A DNA stretch of 18,949 bases. Source: CAUZEO01 sp963578625. GTDB taxonomy: Bacteria; Verrucomicrobiota; Kiritimatiellia; SLOV01. Below are positions 1 through 7,309 of the stretch, one piece after another; positions within the stretch are counted from its first letter, which is position 1, and each line of letters begins with the position of its first letter. Below the pieces are notes generated by a model. That model was not told the DNA's origin. It did not search any database and saw nothing but the letters and a program-made list of their open reading frames with translations. The DNA is taken from positions 1-18,949 of the forward strand of contig CAUZEO010000058.1 in NCBI GenBank assembly GCA_963578625.1. Reading direction: 5' to 3'. Both the position numbers and the translations under genes were made by a program.

Positions 1-819
1 GTAACGCTCGGCTGGGAGGCGGTTAAGAGGGGCTGTGTGGTAATCGACAACGGCGATGATTTCAGGATGGACGATCGAGTTCCGCTCATTGTGCCGGAGA
101 TCAATGCCGATGCGCTGAGGGACCACCGCGGACTCGTAGCCAACCCCAACTGCAGCACCATCATTGCGCTGATGGCTCTCGCCCCGTTGCACAGGGCCGC
201 GGGGCTGTCCCGCGTTGTGGCTTGCACCTACCAGGCGGTATCGGGCAGCGGTGGCAGTGCGGTGGACGAGTTGGAAACGCAATCCCGTGGTTGGGTTAAA
301 GGGGAGGCCGTCGTGCCCGATGTGTATCCTCATCCCATCGCATTCAACGTGCTCGCGCAGATCGGCAGCGTGAAAGATGATTCGGGTGCCACCAGCGAAG
401 AGCAGAAGATGCAGCGGGAGACGCACAAGATTTTCGGGGACGATTCCATCAGGATCAGCAGCACTTGCGTTCGGGTGCCGGTATTCAATGCGCACAGTGA
501 AGCGCTGCATGTGGAATTGAAGAAACCGGTGACTGTGGAGCAAGCCAGGGAAATCATCAGCAATGCGGACGGAGTCGACCTCGTTGACGACGTAAATGAA
601 GCCCAGTATCCGACTCCGCTGGCCGCATCGGGGATTGAAAATGTTCTCGTGGGCCGAATTCGCCGCGACGATGTCTTCGAAAACGGGCTGGCGCTGTTTG
701 TCGCAGGTGATAATCTTTGGAAGGGTGCAGCGCTCAATGCGATTCAGATCGCGGAAACGATGATTCGAATCGGCGCGGATTCCGTGCCGGTGTCAACGAT
801 CGGAAATGCCGGGAATTGA
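1..819 (+). CDS. asd: Aspartate-semialdehyde dehydrogenase, 5' end missing
   Basis: This enzyme makes L-aspartate-4-semialdehyde from aspartyl-4-phosphate with NADPH, the branch point to lysine/diaminopimelate, threonine and methionine. The reading frame is open from the first base, so the N-terminal nucleotide-binding part lies outside the window. What remains is the catalytic and dimerisation region. The NPNCST motif carries the nucleophilic cysteine at codon 151-153, and NAHSEAL at about 487-507 carries the conserved active-site histidine. A GTG at 37 is in frame but sits mid-protein (CVVIDNGDDFR) and is not a start. The stop at 817-819 overlaps the convergent small lipoprotein gene by 27 bp. 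I see no terminator between the two. Family identity is secure; only completeness is unknown. Confidence 0.95.
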   Translation, partial: VTLGWEAVKRGCVVIDNGDDFRMDDRVPLIVPEINADALRDHRGLVANPNCSTIIALMALAPLHRAAGLSRVVACTYQAVSGSGGSAVDELETQSRGWVKGEAVVPDVYPHPIAFNVLAQIGSVKDDSGATSEEQKMQRETHKIFGDDSIRISSTCVRVPVFNAHSEALHVELKKPVTVEQAREIISNADGVDLVDDVNEAQYPTPLAASGIENVLVGRIRRDDVFENGLALFVAGDNLWKGAALNAIQIAETMIRIGADSVPVSTIGNAGN

Positions 820-984
820 GGGAGATCCTTCCCACGTCGCCGGCGTAGCCCAGGGCAAATCCCCCAAGTCTTCATCGGTGGAACCCGGGGTATGAGCGCA
901 TCCCAAGATCCCCAGCACGATGGCTGTGCCGCCGGCGAAACCTAGCCATCGACGGAATTCGGGTGCGTTCTCGTTGCTAGCCAT
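793..984 (-). CDS. Small putative lipoprotein, 63 aa
   Basis: I do not recognise a named family. The protein starts MASNENAPEFRRW and has one hydrophobic stretch at about residues 14-29, ending in the lipobox-like ILGC. That predicts export and lipidation at Cys29. The mature part is only about 35 residues, acidic, and ends in DLPWATPATWEGSPSIPG, a Trp/Pro-rich tail that looks selected rather than random. It lies 32 bp downstream of the coiled-coil protein gene on the same strand and overlaps the 3' end of asd by 27 bp. The ATG at 982-984 has no convincing Shine-Dalgarno, so it may be translated through coupling. From memory, similar short lipoproteins with a PWxxPxxWE tail occur in PVC genomes, but I cannot verify this. 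It could be a spurious ORF, though the lipobox argues against that. Confidence 0.6.
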   Translation of the reverse strand: MASNENAPEFRRWLGFAGGTAIVLGILGCAHTPGSTDEDLGDLPWATPATWEGSPSIPGISDR

Positions 985-1016
985 GAGCTTTTGCTCGCGC
1001 GACTACACCGCACAGA

Positions 1017-1883
1017 TCAGAGAGTTGCAGACGCACGTGGCGGGATATACTCGTCGCCAGCGGTAAAGGACTGACCATCCCAGGTGTGTGAGATTTCGGC
1101 TATCGACAGATTATCTTGCACTTTCCGCACCCGGATTTTACCAACGGGTTCCTGATCCCGGTGGACGATGAAAACGACGTTGGGTTGGAGCTCTTCATTG
1201 CGGCCCTTGTCGATCACCACGAAATTCCATTCCGAGTCGACGACCAGGATTTTTCCGCGAACGTCCATGATATCGACTGGCGCGGAAGAGGTGCCGTCGC
1301 CACTTCTACTTTCCATGTCGCGGACCAAATCATCGTAGTCTTCCTTCAGACTCCCGTAGTCCGCTTTCCAATCGCTCAAATCGCCTACCTTGGCCGCAAG
1401 TTCAGATTCCAGTTCGCCAACCTGCCCAAGAAGACCGGACGTTTCTTCTTTGAGGTCCGAAATTGCTTCCGCTTTATCGGCCAGTTCGTCGCTTTTCTGA
1501 GAGATGTCAGTTTGGAGTTCTACGATATGGTCTTCAGTTTCCTGCAATTCCGTCCGGGTCACCTTAAGTTCATCTCTGGTGTTGCCGAGCTCTTCTTCGG
1601 ACTTCTCCAGGGTTCCCTGCGTTTCCACGAGGTCATTTTGCTTGATTTTGGCGGCCTGCTTGATGCCATTGAGTTCCGAATCCATCGAATCGTAATTCTC
1701 GAGGTTCGCGGGATTGAGCTTCTTGTACTCAATGTTCCGGGCAACCGCGATGTATCCATCGAGCATCTTTCGGACGCTGTCCTTGAGAATCTCACGCTTC
1801 TCGAATAGCAGCCCTCCCAGGACGGCGGAAACAATGGACAGGATAAAAAGGACGATGATAAGGGGCTTGAGTGCTTTGGCCAT
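1017..1883 (-). CDS. Membrane-anchored coiled-coil protein with C-terminal beta domain
   Basis: This 288-aa protein is of unknown function. Residues 1-7 are short and basic, residues 8-27 form one uncleaved hydrophobic anchor, and residues about 60-195 are heptad-rich and strongly charged (many ELQ, EEL and KVTRTEL segments), typical of a long coiled coil. After a Ser/Gly linker, residues about 205-288 form a compact beta-type domain (RGKILVVDSEWNFVVIDKGR, then PVGKIRVRKV). It resembles the small barrel domains at the end of flagellar/envelope assembly proteins, where a GK.L.V..... VxID.G pattern recurs. The topology implied is an inner-membrane anchor with a periplasmic rod ending in a globular domain. 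A good sigma70-like promoter lies just upstream, so it need not be part of the mglA transcript. The small lipoprotein gene follows after 32 bp. The antisense open frame opposite this gene is a shadow of the coiled-coil codons. Confidence 0.8.
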   Translation of the reverse strand: MAKALKPLIIVLFILSIVSAVLGGLLFEKREILKDSVRKMLDGYIAVARNIEYKKLNPANLENYDSMDSELNGIKQAAKIKQNDLVETQGTLEKSEEELGNTRDELKVTRTELQETEDHIVELQTDISQKSDELADKAEAISDLKEETSGLLGQVGELESELAAKVGDLSDWKADYGSLKEDYDDLVRDMESRSGDGTSSAPVDIMDVRGKILVVDSEWNFVVIDKGRNEELQPNVVFIVHRDQEPVGKIRVRKVQDNLSIAEISHTWDGQSFTAGDEYIPPRASATL

Positions 1884-1923
1884 GATCTCTTGATTTCTCC
1901 CGAATACTTACTCTTCGACCGAA

Positions 1924-1953
1924 AACGTAGACGGGAGAGGGGTGCATTGTCAA
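1924..1953 (-). promoter_or_regulatory. Sigma70-like promoter for the coiled-coil protein gene
   Basis: On the minus strand there is a perfect TTGACA (-35, plus positions 1948-1953), an 18-bp spacer, and TACGTT (-10, plus 1924-1929). The -10 keeps the key T, A and final T. Transcription would start about 35 bp before the ATG at 1883. The site lies in the 157-bp gap after the FHA protein gene, so the coiled-coil and lipoprotein genes are probably a separate transcription unit. Motif match only. Confidence 0.55.
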
Positions 1954-2040
1954 ATCCTTACCCAGGGTATTTTTGCCTCTGGCGTGGGCAAATCCGGCGA
2001 CTCTGTTCGGCCCAAGAAAAATAGGGGCTCCAGGATGGGT

Positions 2041-2943
2041 TTACACCGGCAGTTTTCGGCAATCCTGGCTTTGTGGTCGAAAACCCGTCTCGGTATCCCG
2101 TGTGCGGATTATGGGAATCGCTTTTACCAAAACCTGACCGGTCGAATCCTCGATATCCTTGGTTTCATCGAGAATTCTGCACCCATCGAGAAGGAGCGAT
2201 AGCGTCGCCTTCTTCAAGGGCTCGGGCGGAATCGGCGGATTTCCTCGGGCAAACTCGAATTGCCCGTCCTTTAGCGTGAGGATCAGAAAAACCGCGTCTT
2301 CGCCGGTGAGGCCACAATAGGACGCGGACAGGATCTCGCCCTGGTGAATCGCGATTTGGGCGTGCCGATCCTTGTTGTCCGCCACGGTAAGCGTCCCGTT
2401 TTGCCTCGTGCTATTGAGAAACTGGATCAGGTCTGTAACACTGAGAATATTCAGTTGGCCCGCGAAGCGGCCCCGCGAATCCGAGGTTTGATCTGATTCG
2501 GCGCCGCGCGGCGTCCTTCGAACTACCGGGTGGTTGTCTCCAACAAACTTTAGCTTGTAGGGGTTCAGGTAGACGCTGTCTCCAGTGACAAGCGCGTGAT
2601 TGCCGGAAATCTTCACCTTGTTGACCAGTACGCCGTTCAGACTGTCCAAGTCCCTGATAAAGAAACGATCGTCGGCGAAGCGAATGGTCGCATGCCGCTT
2701 GCTGACCCGTGGGTCGGCGAGGACCACGTCGCACGCATTGCTATCGCGGCCAATAAGGATCTCGCGGTCCAAATTCAACGGAATGATTAAATCCCCAAGG
2801 ATTAGGTATCGCTCAAACGATCCCTGTTGCTGATTTCCGTCAATGGCGAGCGGGACTCGCCCCTTCTCCGGGGGTGCCTCGATCCTCTCGGAAATCTGCC
2901 CTTCGTCAGGGGCTAGAACGTGTAAATGGCTGTGCTCTGTCAT
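2041..2943 (-). CDS. FHA domain + DUF4388 (PATAN) protein
   Basis: This is a predicted cytoplasmic signalling or scaffold protein of 300 aa. Residues about 46-134 form a forkhead-associated domain that should bind phosphothreonine peptides. The expected residues are present: GR at 65-66, SKRH at 81-84 and NG at 103-104. Residues about 158-260 match DUF4388/PATAN (FAGQLNILSVTDLIQFL, then a NGTLTV strand and a DGQFEF strand), a domain common in bacterial gliding, polarity and two-component proteins. The frame is open for 32 codons further upstream (to 3039), but that stretch is shadow-like sequence inside the roadblock gene. I chose the ATG at 2943, which overlaps the roadblock gene by 38 bp and implies coupled translation. 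No clear Shine-Dalgarno supports either start. It is third in mglA-roadblock-FHA order, which suggests a common polarity or motility pathway. Confidence 0.9.
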   Translation of the reverse strand: MTEHSHLHVLAPDEGQISERIEAPPEKGRVPLAIDGNQQQGSFERYLILGDLIIPLNLDREILIGRDSNACDVVLADPRVSKRHATIRFADDRFFIRDLDSLNGVLVNKVKISGNHALVTGDSVYLNPYKLKFVGDNHPVVRRTPRGAESDQTSDSRGRFAGQLNILSVTDLIQFLNSTRQNGTLTVADNKDRHAQIAIHQGEILSASYCGLTGEDAVFLILTLKDGQFEFARGNPPIPPEPLKKATLSLLLDGCRILDETKDIEDSTGQVLVKAIPIIRTRDTETGFRPQSQDCRKLPV

Positions 2944-3385
2944 CGATTTCAAACATGGAACCGAACTGGGCTGACGGATTTGTGTTTTCTGCCTCAGCGG
3001 CCGCGAAAAGTCCATCAACCTTTCGCGCCGCCTGGCCACAGTATAGACGGATCAGGCCCGGATTCGACTCAGCGCCGAATACCACAAGCATGAGCATGTC
3101 GTTCGACAGGTTTTGCATATACATACTGCTGTTCGTCCCCTGGTGGAAGACACATTGGAATCCACCCTCCCCGATCATTTTTGCTAATTCCTGGGTGGCG
3201 AAGAAAGATCCCGCGGCAAGGGCGCTAAGGTTATCCTCCATGGGAATCGCTTTTAGCGTGTGCACGGCGAGAATATTCCCTCCCCGGTCACTAATATAGA
3301 TTGCTTTTGCTTCTGCGCGTTGTACAGCGATCTTCAGCACGCACTCCAGCTTCGCACTGAGTTGCGAAGTCATCGTAAAAAGCAT
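2906..3385 (-). CDS. Roadblock/LC7 domain protein, MglB-like
   Basis: This 159-aa protein has a single roadblock/LC7 fold over residues about 8-125. The segments AKAIYISDRGGNILAV and LMLVVFGAESNPGLIRLYC are typical of the family's central strands. In Myxococcus and Thermus, MglB is a roadblock GTPase-activating and exchange protein for MglA. This gene lies 7 bp after mglA on the same strand, so it is the natural partner. The ATG at 3385 is preferred because GAGAGG lies 10 nt upstream, inside the last codons of mglA; a Met four codons later has no ribosome binding site. The last ~35 residues are polar and probably disordered, and their DNA overlaps the start of the FHA gene. I call it MglB-like rather than MglB because the roadblock family is broad. 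Confidence 0.88.
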   Translation of the reverse strand: MLFTMTSQLSAKLECVLKIAVQRAEAKAIYISDRGGNILAVHTLKAIPMEDNLSALAAGSFFATQELAKMIGEGGFQCVFHQGTNSSMYMQNLSNDMLMLVVFGAESNPGLIRLYCGQAARKVDGLFAAAEAENTNPSAQFGSMFEIDDRAQPFTRSSP

Positions 3386-3392
3386 GAGTAAA

Positions 3393-4034
3393 CTACCTCT
3401 CCGACACGCAGACTTCGTCCGGCATCGACGACGCTGCGAGATTGTTTTGTTTCATGAAATTCGACAGAACGAGCTTCGAAATGATATTCAAAGTTTCAAA
3501 GACTCCTGAGCCCTCAAATGCCACTGCCTCCAGCGTCGGTACTCGGGTAGTCCGCTGATTCAACAGGAAATCCATGTAATGCACCGGTGCTACGTTCGGA
3601 AGGTCGCGCTTGTTGAATTGAAGCAGGTAGGGCATCCGGTCAAGGCTGAGATTCTGCAGGTTCAAGTTTCTTTCCAGGTTGGCGAAGCTCTCAACGTTTT
3701 CTTCCATCTTGTCCCATTGTGAATCCGCCACAAATACGACACCGTCCACGTTGCGAAGCACGAGCTTCCGCGTCTCATTATATATTGCCTGCCCCGGAAC
3801 CGTGTAGAGCTGGAATTTAGGGACGAATCCCTTGATCACATCCGACTTCAGGGGAAGGAAATCGAAAAACAGGGTACGGTCCTGCTGTGTGGAAAGCATC
3901 GTAAGCTCACCGCGCGCGCCCGGATTCACCGCCGTGTGAATCTGTTCCAGGTTCGTTGTTTTGCCACAAAGCGCGGGTCCATAATAGACCACTTTGAACG
4001 CAATTTCCTTTCGTTCGAAATTAATAAATCCCAC
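3393..4034 (-). CDS. mglA: MglA-type small Ras-like GTPase
   Basis: MglA is the bacterial small GTPase that marks the leading cell pole and controls type IV pilus and gliding machinery. The 213-aa protein has the P-loop GPALCGKTT (residues 19-27), the MglA-specific PM3 motif TVPGQ (residues 78-82) in place of the eukaryotic DxxG, and NKRD (residues 141-144) for guanine specificity. The N-terminal MGFINFERKEI also fits the family. Translation starts at a GTG (plus 4032-4034) with GAGGTG six bases upstream. The gene heads a leftward mglA-roadblock-FHA group and faces a divergent gene whose product also ends in a roadblock domain. The ~20-residue C-terminal tail after LVLSNFMKQNN is short and polar. 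Confidence 0.93.
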   Translation of the reverse strand: MGFINFERKEIAFKVVYYGPALCGKTTNLEQIHTAVNPGARGELTMLSTQQDRTLFFDFLPLKSDVIKGFVPKFQLYTVPGQAIYNETRKLVLRNVDGVVFVADSQWDKMEENVESFANLERNLNLQNLSLDRMPYLLQFNKRDLPNVAPVHYMDFLLNQRTTRVPTLEAVAFEGSGVFETLNIISKLVLSNFMKQNNLAASSMPDEVCVSER

Positions 4035-4320
4035 GGCCCACCTCAGTAGAAGTTCGATGCTGCACTGTTTCCTAAATCCTGATCGCCATTCTGGAGCAGG
4101 TAGCGTGCCGTCGCGATCCGTTCCTCCTATTTCGCCACCGTTCGTTTCCTCATGCTCAATCTTTCAAATCCGAATCCCTTCACATCTGCGAATCTGACAG
4201 TCCTCTTCCATAATTTTCTTACTGCCGGATCGTCAGAGCCGATGGTTTCCTTGGAGGACACGCCGAGTTCCTTCGCCCTTTATAGATCTTTCGAGTTCAA
4301 GCCCCACTACCGGGCATATG

Positions 4321-4349
4321 CGTCATTGCATGTTATGACGGGTCATTGC
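4321..4349. promoter_or_regulatory. Inverted repeat with overlapping direct octamer, possible operator
   Basis: CGTCAT (4321-4326) and ATGACG (4335-4340) form perfect 6-bp arms around an 8-bp spacer. The octamer GTCATTGC occurs at 4322-4329 and again at 4342-4349, exactly 20 bp apart (about two helical turns). The arrangement is operator-like and lies between the divergent mglA and HhH-roadblock genes. No binding protein can be named. Confidence 0.3.
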
Positions 4350-4391
4350 TGGCAGAAGCATGGAGCTGTCCCGCATTGTATGGCATGCCTT

Positions 4392-4418
4392 TTGCTCATC
4401 GGTTCCTCGACTGAGCAA
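4392..4418 (+). promoter_or_regulatory. 7-bp inverted repeat upstream of the HhH-roadblock gene
   Basis: TTGCTCA (4392-4398) and TGAGCAA (4412-4418) are perfect inverted arms with a 13-base loop. They end 33 bp before the ribosome binding site of the gene at 4464. It could be a 5'-leader hairpin or an operator for a dimeric regulator. There is no T-run, so it is not a terminator. Confidence 0.35.
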
Positions 4419-4451
4419 GACGACGATAACGCTGGACCCACCGTGGTCCGC

Positions 4452-4466
4452 AGGAGGCATAACGTG
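4452..4466 (+). promoter_or_regulatory. Ribosome binding site deciding a GTG start
   Basis: AGGAGG (4452-4457) stands six bases before the GTG at 4464-4466. This near-perfect Shine-Dalgarno sets the start of the HhH-roadblock protein, 104 codons downstream of the longest possible frame. Confidence 0.85.
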
Positions 4467-6368
4467 TCACTACTGAATTTTTTGTTTAAAGACAGGCAGG
4501 CAAAAGTGGAACTGGCGGTACCTGATACCGAGCATGTGGCTGCACCACTTCCAGAGGAAAGAGAAGAGGCGGAACTCGCCCAAACCGAAAATTTCGAACC
4601 GAATCTCCCCAAACCTGAATTCGATAATGACGATGAGCGTTATCATGGCGATGGGCCTACGCTTGCCGCGATTCCTGAGTACTCAGCTCCGAGCATGGAC
4701 CCGGATGCAGCGCTGACCCTCAATGAGATTCGTGAGGCTCTTGCCAAGATCGCGGAGATTATCAATGACGACCCCGAAGAATCGAGGGAAGAGGAGAAGG
4801 GAGATTTTACCATCGTAGAATTGACCATTGCACAAGTTGCGGAGCTGGTGCCAAAAGTTTTCCTGAATTTGGGCGCGATAGACCAGCTTAGCCAGGCAGT
4901 ACCCGTCAAGTTTCCGGATCTATACCAGCAGCTCTCAAGCGGTAAAGTATGCACCACCGTTGGTCGTATGTTGGCTTCGATGTCCGAATATTTGCTGGTT
5001 CCGGATTACGAAAAGTATCGCAAGGATGAAGTCGACGTTCCCTTGAACCTGGTAGTCGGAGCAGTGAAGCCGGAGGAGCTTTTGCAACGTACCACAGTCG
5101 AGGAACGGGATGACGGGATGGACGAAATGCCGAATCTCTTTAGCGGGTCGGCCTTCGGTGACGTTCCCGCAGCAGGAAGCGATTTCTCCGGAGGCTCCTT
5201 CCCGTCTGCCGATGAAATTGCAGAATCCGCGGAACCCCGGGACGATGGCGCTTCGGAGTTTTCCGATGAACCTGCCATCGATTTGGCCTCTCCCCTTGCG
5301 TCTCCGACGGGCGACGAGGTCTTTCAACGGGGTGCAGATACATTTTCTCGCATTCCCGGGGCCGGATCCGAGGCGACCAGTATTCCTAATTTTGATGAGT
5401 CCAGTCGACTGTCGTTCGATATGGATGAGGCCGATGTCGGCGCGACGGAAGAAATTGAAATGCCTGAATTCGAATTGGACGAGGACGTCGCTCTTTTCGA
5501 GCCGATCGTCGAACCTGAAGTGGCCACATCCCCGAGCAACAACGAGGAAGTCGTTGACGATGAGGATGAAGCCCCGTCCGTGAATCTAAACGAGGCCGAT
5601 GTCGAGCAAGACGTAGTAGACTTGCGGGAGTTGGAAGAACCAACTGTGTCCGCCGATCTGGACGTCTCGGAGCAAACGGCCGAGCCCGCTAACAGCGTGG
5701 CGCCGGCTGTGACGTCCGGATCGCGCGTACACGGTACCTTGATCGGGGATCTTGATCTCAACACCTGCGATGCAAATGAACTTGCTGCCCGGCTCGACGG
5801 GGTCGGCCCCAAGCTGGCAGCACGCATTGTCCGGTACAGAGACCTTAACGGGAACTTTGAGAGAGTCGAGGACCTCGCACGAGTTCCGGGTGTCGGCCCT
5901 ACTACCTATTTCAAGATGACTGGGGATTCATGGTCCGAGGCGCGCGATACACTTAAGCGCTCGATCGACGATCTGTTTTGCGGGGATAAAGATGCCATGC
6001 CGGACCTCGAAAAAGTCGCGGCCCGTTTCAGCGACTTGTCGGGCTTCGAAGGGTGCATTTTCACGCACGCCGAAGGCCACGTACTTGCCGCGAGCTGGAA
6101 TAACGATCAGCAGGAAGTGCTCGGGGTCATTGCGCCTCAGATTTTCAAAAAAGTTCTTCCGTATGCGGAACAGCTTGAAATCGGTGATTTGAACCCGCTG
6201 ACGCTCTTCGTCGAGGATTTTGCGGTCACCGTCATGGAATGCGGAGACGTCTACTTCGCGGTAATCTACAACGCCGGCAAATTTTCAAAGAAGCAACTGA
6301 ATCTCGTGCAAGTCGTCGGTTCCGAACTGGAACAGCGAATGGAGCGCGCGATACAGAGCGCATTCTAA
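4464..6368 (+). CDS. Acidic protein with ComEA-like HhH and C-terminal roadblock domain
   Basis: This 634-aa predicted cytoplasmic protein has no signal peptide (MSLLNFLFKDRQAK). Residues about 113-209 form a folded region of alternating beta/helix pattern (VELTIAQVAELVPKVFLNLG, SGKVCTTVGRML, VDVPLNLVVGAVKPEELL). From memory this resembles regions in PVC proteins that also carry roadblock or FHA domains. Residues about 215-425 are a long acidic, Ser/Glu/Asp-rich linker. Residues about 430-486 are a double helix-hairpin-helix with the ComEA signature: LDLNTCDANELAARLDGVGP, then DLARVPGVGPTTYFKM. Residues about 512-634 form a roadblock/LC7 domain that could act on MglA. The gene is divergent from mglA. 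HhH folds usually bind DNA backbone non-specifically, but ComEA itself is exported and this protein is not. An intrinsic terminator follows the stop codon. Confidence 0.85.
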   Translation: MSLLNFLFKDRQAKVELAVPDTEHVAAPLPEEREEAELAQTENFEPNLPKPEFDNDDERYHGDGPTLAAIPEYSAPSMDPDAALTLNEIREALAKIAEIINDDPEESREEEKGDFTIVELTIAQVAELVPKVFLNLGAIDQLSQAVPVKFPDLYQQLSSGKVCTTVGRMLASMSEYLLVPDYEKYRKDEVDVPLNLVVGAVKPEELLQRTTVEERDDGMDEMPNLFSGSAFGDVPAAGSDFSGGSFPSADEIAESAEPRDDGASEFSDEPAIDLASPLASPTGDEVFQRGADTFSRIPGAGSEATSIPNFDESSRLSFDMDEADVGATEEIEMPEFELDEDVALFEPIVEPEVATSPSNNEEVVDDEDEAPSVNLNEADVEQDVVDLRELEEPTVSADLDVSEQTAEPANSVAPAVTSGSRVHGTLIGDLDLNTCDANELAARLDGVGPKLAARIVRYRDLNGNFERVEDLARVPGVGPTTYFKMTGDSWSEARDTLKRSIDDLFCGDKDAMPDLEKVAARFSDLSGFEGCIFTHAEGHVLAASWNNDQQEVLGVIAPQIFKKVLPYAEQLEIGDLNPLTLFVEDFAVTVMECGDVYFAVIYNAGKFSKKQLNLVQVVGSELEQRMERAIQSAF

Positions 6369-6399
6369 ACCGATCTCTCACAACCCTCCTCCCACACAT

Positions 6400-6433
6400 G
6401 AAGGGGCCCGCGAAAGCGGACCCCTTCTCTTTG
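6400..6433 (+). terminator. Rho-independent terminator after the HhH-roadblock gene
   Basis: A 12-base arm (6400-6411, GAAGGGGCCCGC) pairs with 6416-6427 (GCGGACCCCTTC) with one mismatch around a GAAA tetraloop. It is followed by a short pyrimidine/T-rich stretch (TCTTTG). It lies 31 bp after the stop codon and separates this gene from thiD. The T-run is modest but the stem is very strong. Confidence 0.75.
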
Positions 6434-6437
6434 CTAC

Positions 6438-6465
6438 TTGACTCCTATCATGCGCTCCGTAAACT
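6438..6465 (+). promoter_or_regulatory. Candidate sigma70 promoter for thiD-comEC
   Basis: TTGACT (6438-6443), a 16-bp spacer and TAAACT (6460-6465) lie right after the terminator and about 44 bp before the thiD start. The hexamers match consensus at 5/6 and 4/6. Motif match only. Confidence 0.45.
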
Positions 6466-6508
6466 CCCGAGCCTGCATTCCAGGACCAGGAAAAGGGAGG
6501 TCGATAGT

Positions 6509-7309
6509 ATGTTGAATTTACCCGTTGCATTAGCCATCGGCGGATCTGATAGCGGAGGAGGCTCCGGCATTCAGGCGGATCTCAAGACGTTTTCCTCGCT
6601 GGACGTGTTTGGTACCACTGCAATCACTTGCGTTACCGCGCAGAATCCCGATGAGCTGCTAGGCATCTCTCCGGTCGATCCTGCAATGGTCGCGCAACAG
6701 ATCAAGGCTGTTTGCGACAGCTACTCCGTTCGGGTGGCGAAGACAGGCATGCTCTACTCTTCCGACATCATCCGGGCCGTCGCAGACGAAGACATTCGCG
6801 AAGGAATCGCGGTTCTCGTCGTGGATCCGGTCATGGTTGCCGCTTCCGGCGCGCGCCTGCTCCAGGCGGACGCGATCGAGGCGTTGAAGAATGAACTTCT
6901 TCCGAAAGCGCGAGTCGTCACTCCCAACCTTCATGAAGCAGAGATTCTCTGTGGGCGGGCAATCTCTTCTGTTGAGGATCTGCGCGCCGCCGCCAAGGAA
7001 ATCAGCGAGACATTCGACCTCGCATGCGTTGCCAAGGGCGGGGACCTTTCCGGCAACGAGGTTGTCGATATTCTGGTTGATGGCGTGGAAGAGCACGTGT
7101 TCACGTCCGACCGGGTACCCGCAAAGGAAACGCACGGCGCCGGTTGTGCTTTTTCCGCGGCACTCACCGCTTTCCTGGCTCGAGGCGAACTTCTGTCCGA
7201 TGCGGTTGCCGCCTCCCAGCGGTACGTGGTCCACGCCCTCAAATCGGCACCTGACGTGGGTCGGCATCGTCCGCTCCGGTTTTTCTGGGAGAACGAAGCC
7301 TTCGAATGA
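6509..7309 (+). CDS. thiD: Hydroxymethylpyrimidine / phosphomethylpyrimidine kinase
   Basis: ThiD phosphorylates 4-amino-5-hydroxymethyl-2-methylpyrimidine and then its monophosphate to the pyrophosphate used in thiamine synthesis. The 266-aa length fits the family. The N-terminus ALAIGGSDSGGGSGIQADLK is the diagnostic ribokinase-fold substrate loop, VDPVMVA and TPNLHEAEIL follow at the expected places, and the anion-hole motif near the C-terminus reads THGAGCAFSAALTAF (the usual form is HGTGC). The ATG at 6509 is chosen because GGGAGG lies eight bases upstream and the ThiD homology begins there; the frame stays open back into the previous gene. The stop overlaps the start of comEC as ATGA, so the two are translationally coupled. 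No other thiamine gene and no recognisable TPP riboswitch is visible upstream. Confidence 0.93.
   Translation: MLNLPVALAIGGSDSGGGSGIQADLKTFSSLDVFGTTAITCVTAQNPDELLGISPVDPAMVAQQIKAVCDSYSVRVAKTGMLYSSDIIRAVADEDIREGIAVLVVDPVMVAASGARLLQADAIEALKNELLPKARVVTPNLHEAEILCGRAISSVEDLRAAAKEISETFDLACVAKGGDLSGNEVVDILVDGVEEHVFTSDRVPAKETHGAGCAFSAALTAFLARGELLSDAVAASQRYVVHALKSAPDVGRHRPLRFFWENEAFE

Larger units (their letters stand above)
4035..4463. other. 429-bp divergent intergenic region
   Basis: This lies between mglA (leftward) and the HhH-roadblock gene (rightward). The frame of the latter is open back to 4152, but those codons give low-complexity sequence with no domain, and a far better start lies at 4464. 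I see no RNA gene and no high-scoring sigma70 promoter in either direction; TATAGA at 4281-4286 is the best -10 look-alike, without a partner -35. Two inverted repeats (4321-4340 and 4392-4418) and a direct octamer repeat are the only clear structure. A shared regulatory region for the two divergent polarity genes is likely. Confidence 0.6.

Noticed and set aside
1116..1808. 230-aa open frame on the plus strand opposite the coiled-coil protein
   Set aside because: It is the antisense shadow of a repetitive coiled-coil gene; Phe/Leu/Val-rich with no domain and no ribosome binding site, while the minus-strand gene has anchor, coiled coil, C-terminal domain and promoter.
1960..2000. TTGCC...GGCAA inverted repeat in the gap after the FHA gene, considered as a terminator
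   Set aside because: On the strand of the FHA gene it is followed by A residues rather than T residues, so it does not fit an intrinsic terminator.
4152..4463. N-terminal extension of the HhH-roadblock protein by 104 residues
   Set aside because: No domain or conserved look, and AGGAGG six bases before the GTG at 4464 with the sequence MSLLNFLFK is a much better start.
5324..5827. Ser-rich 167-aa frame on the minus strand inside the HhH-roadblock gene
   Set aside because: Ser-rich because it reads the reverse complement of the acidic linker; no start signal.
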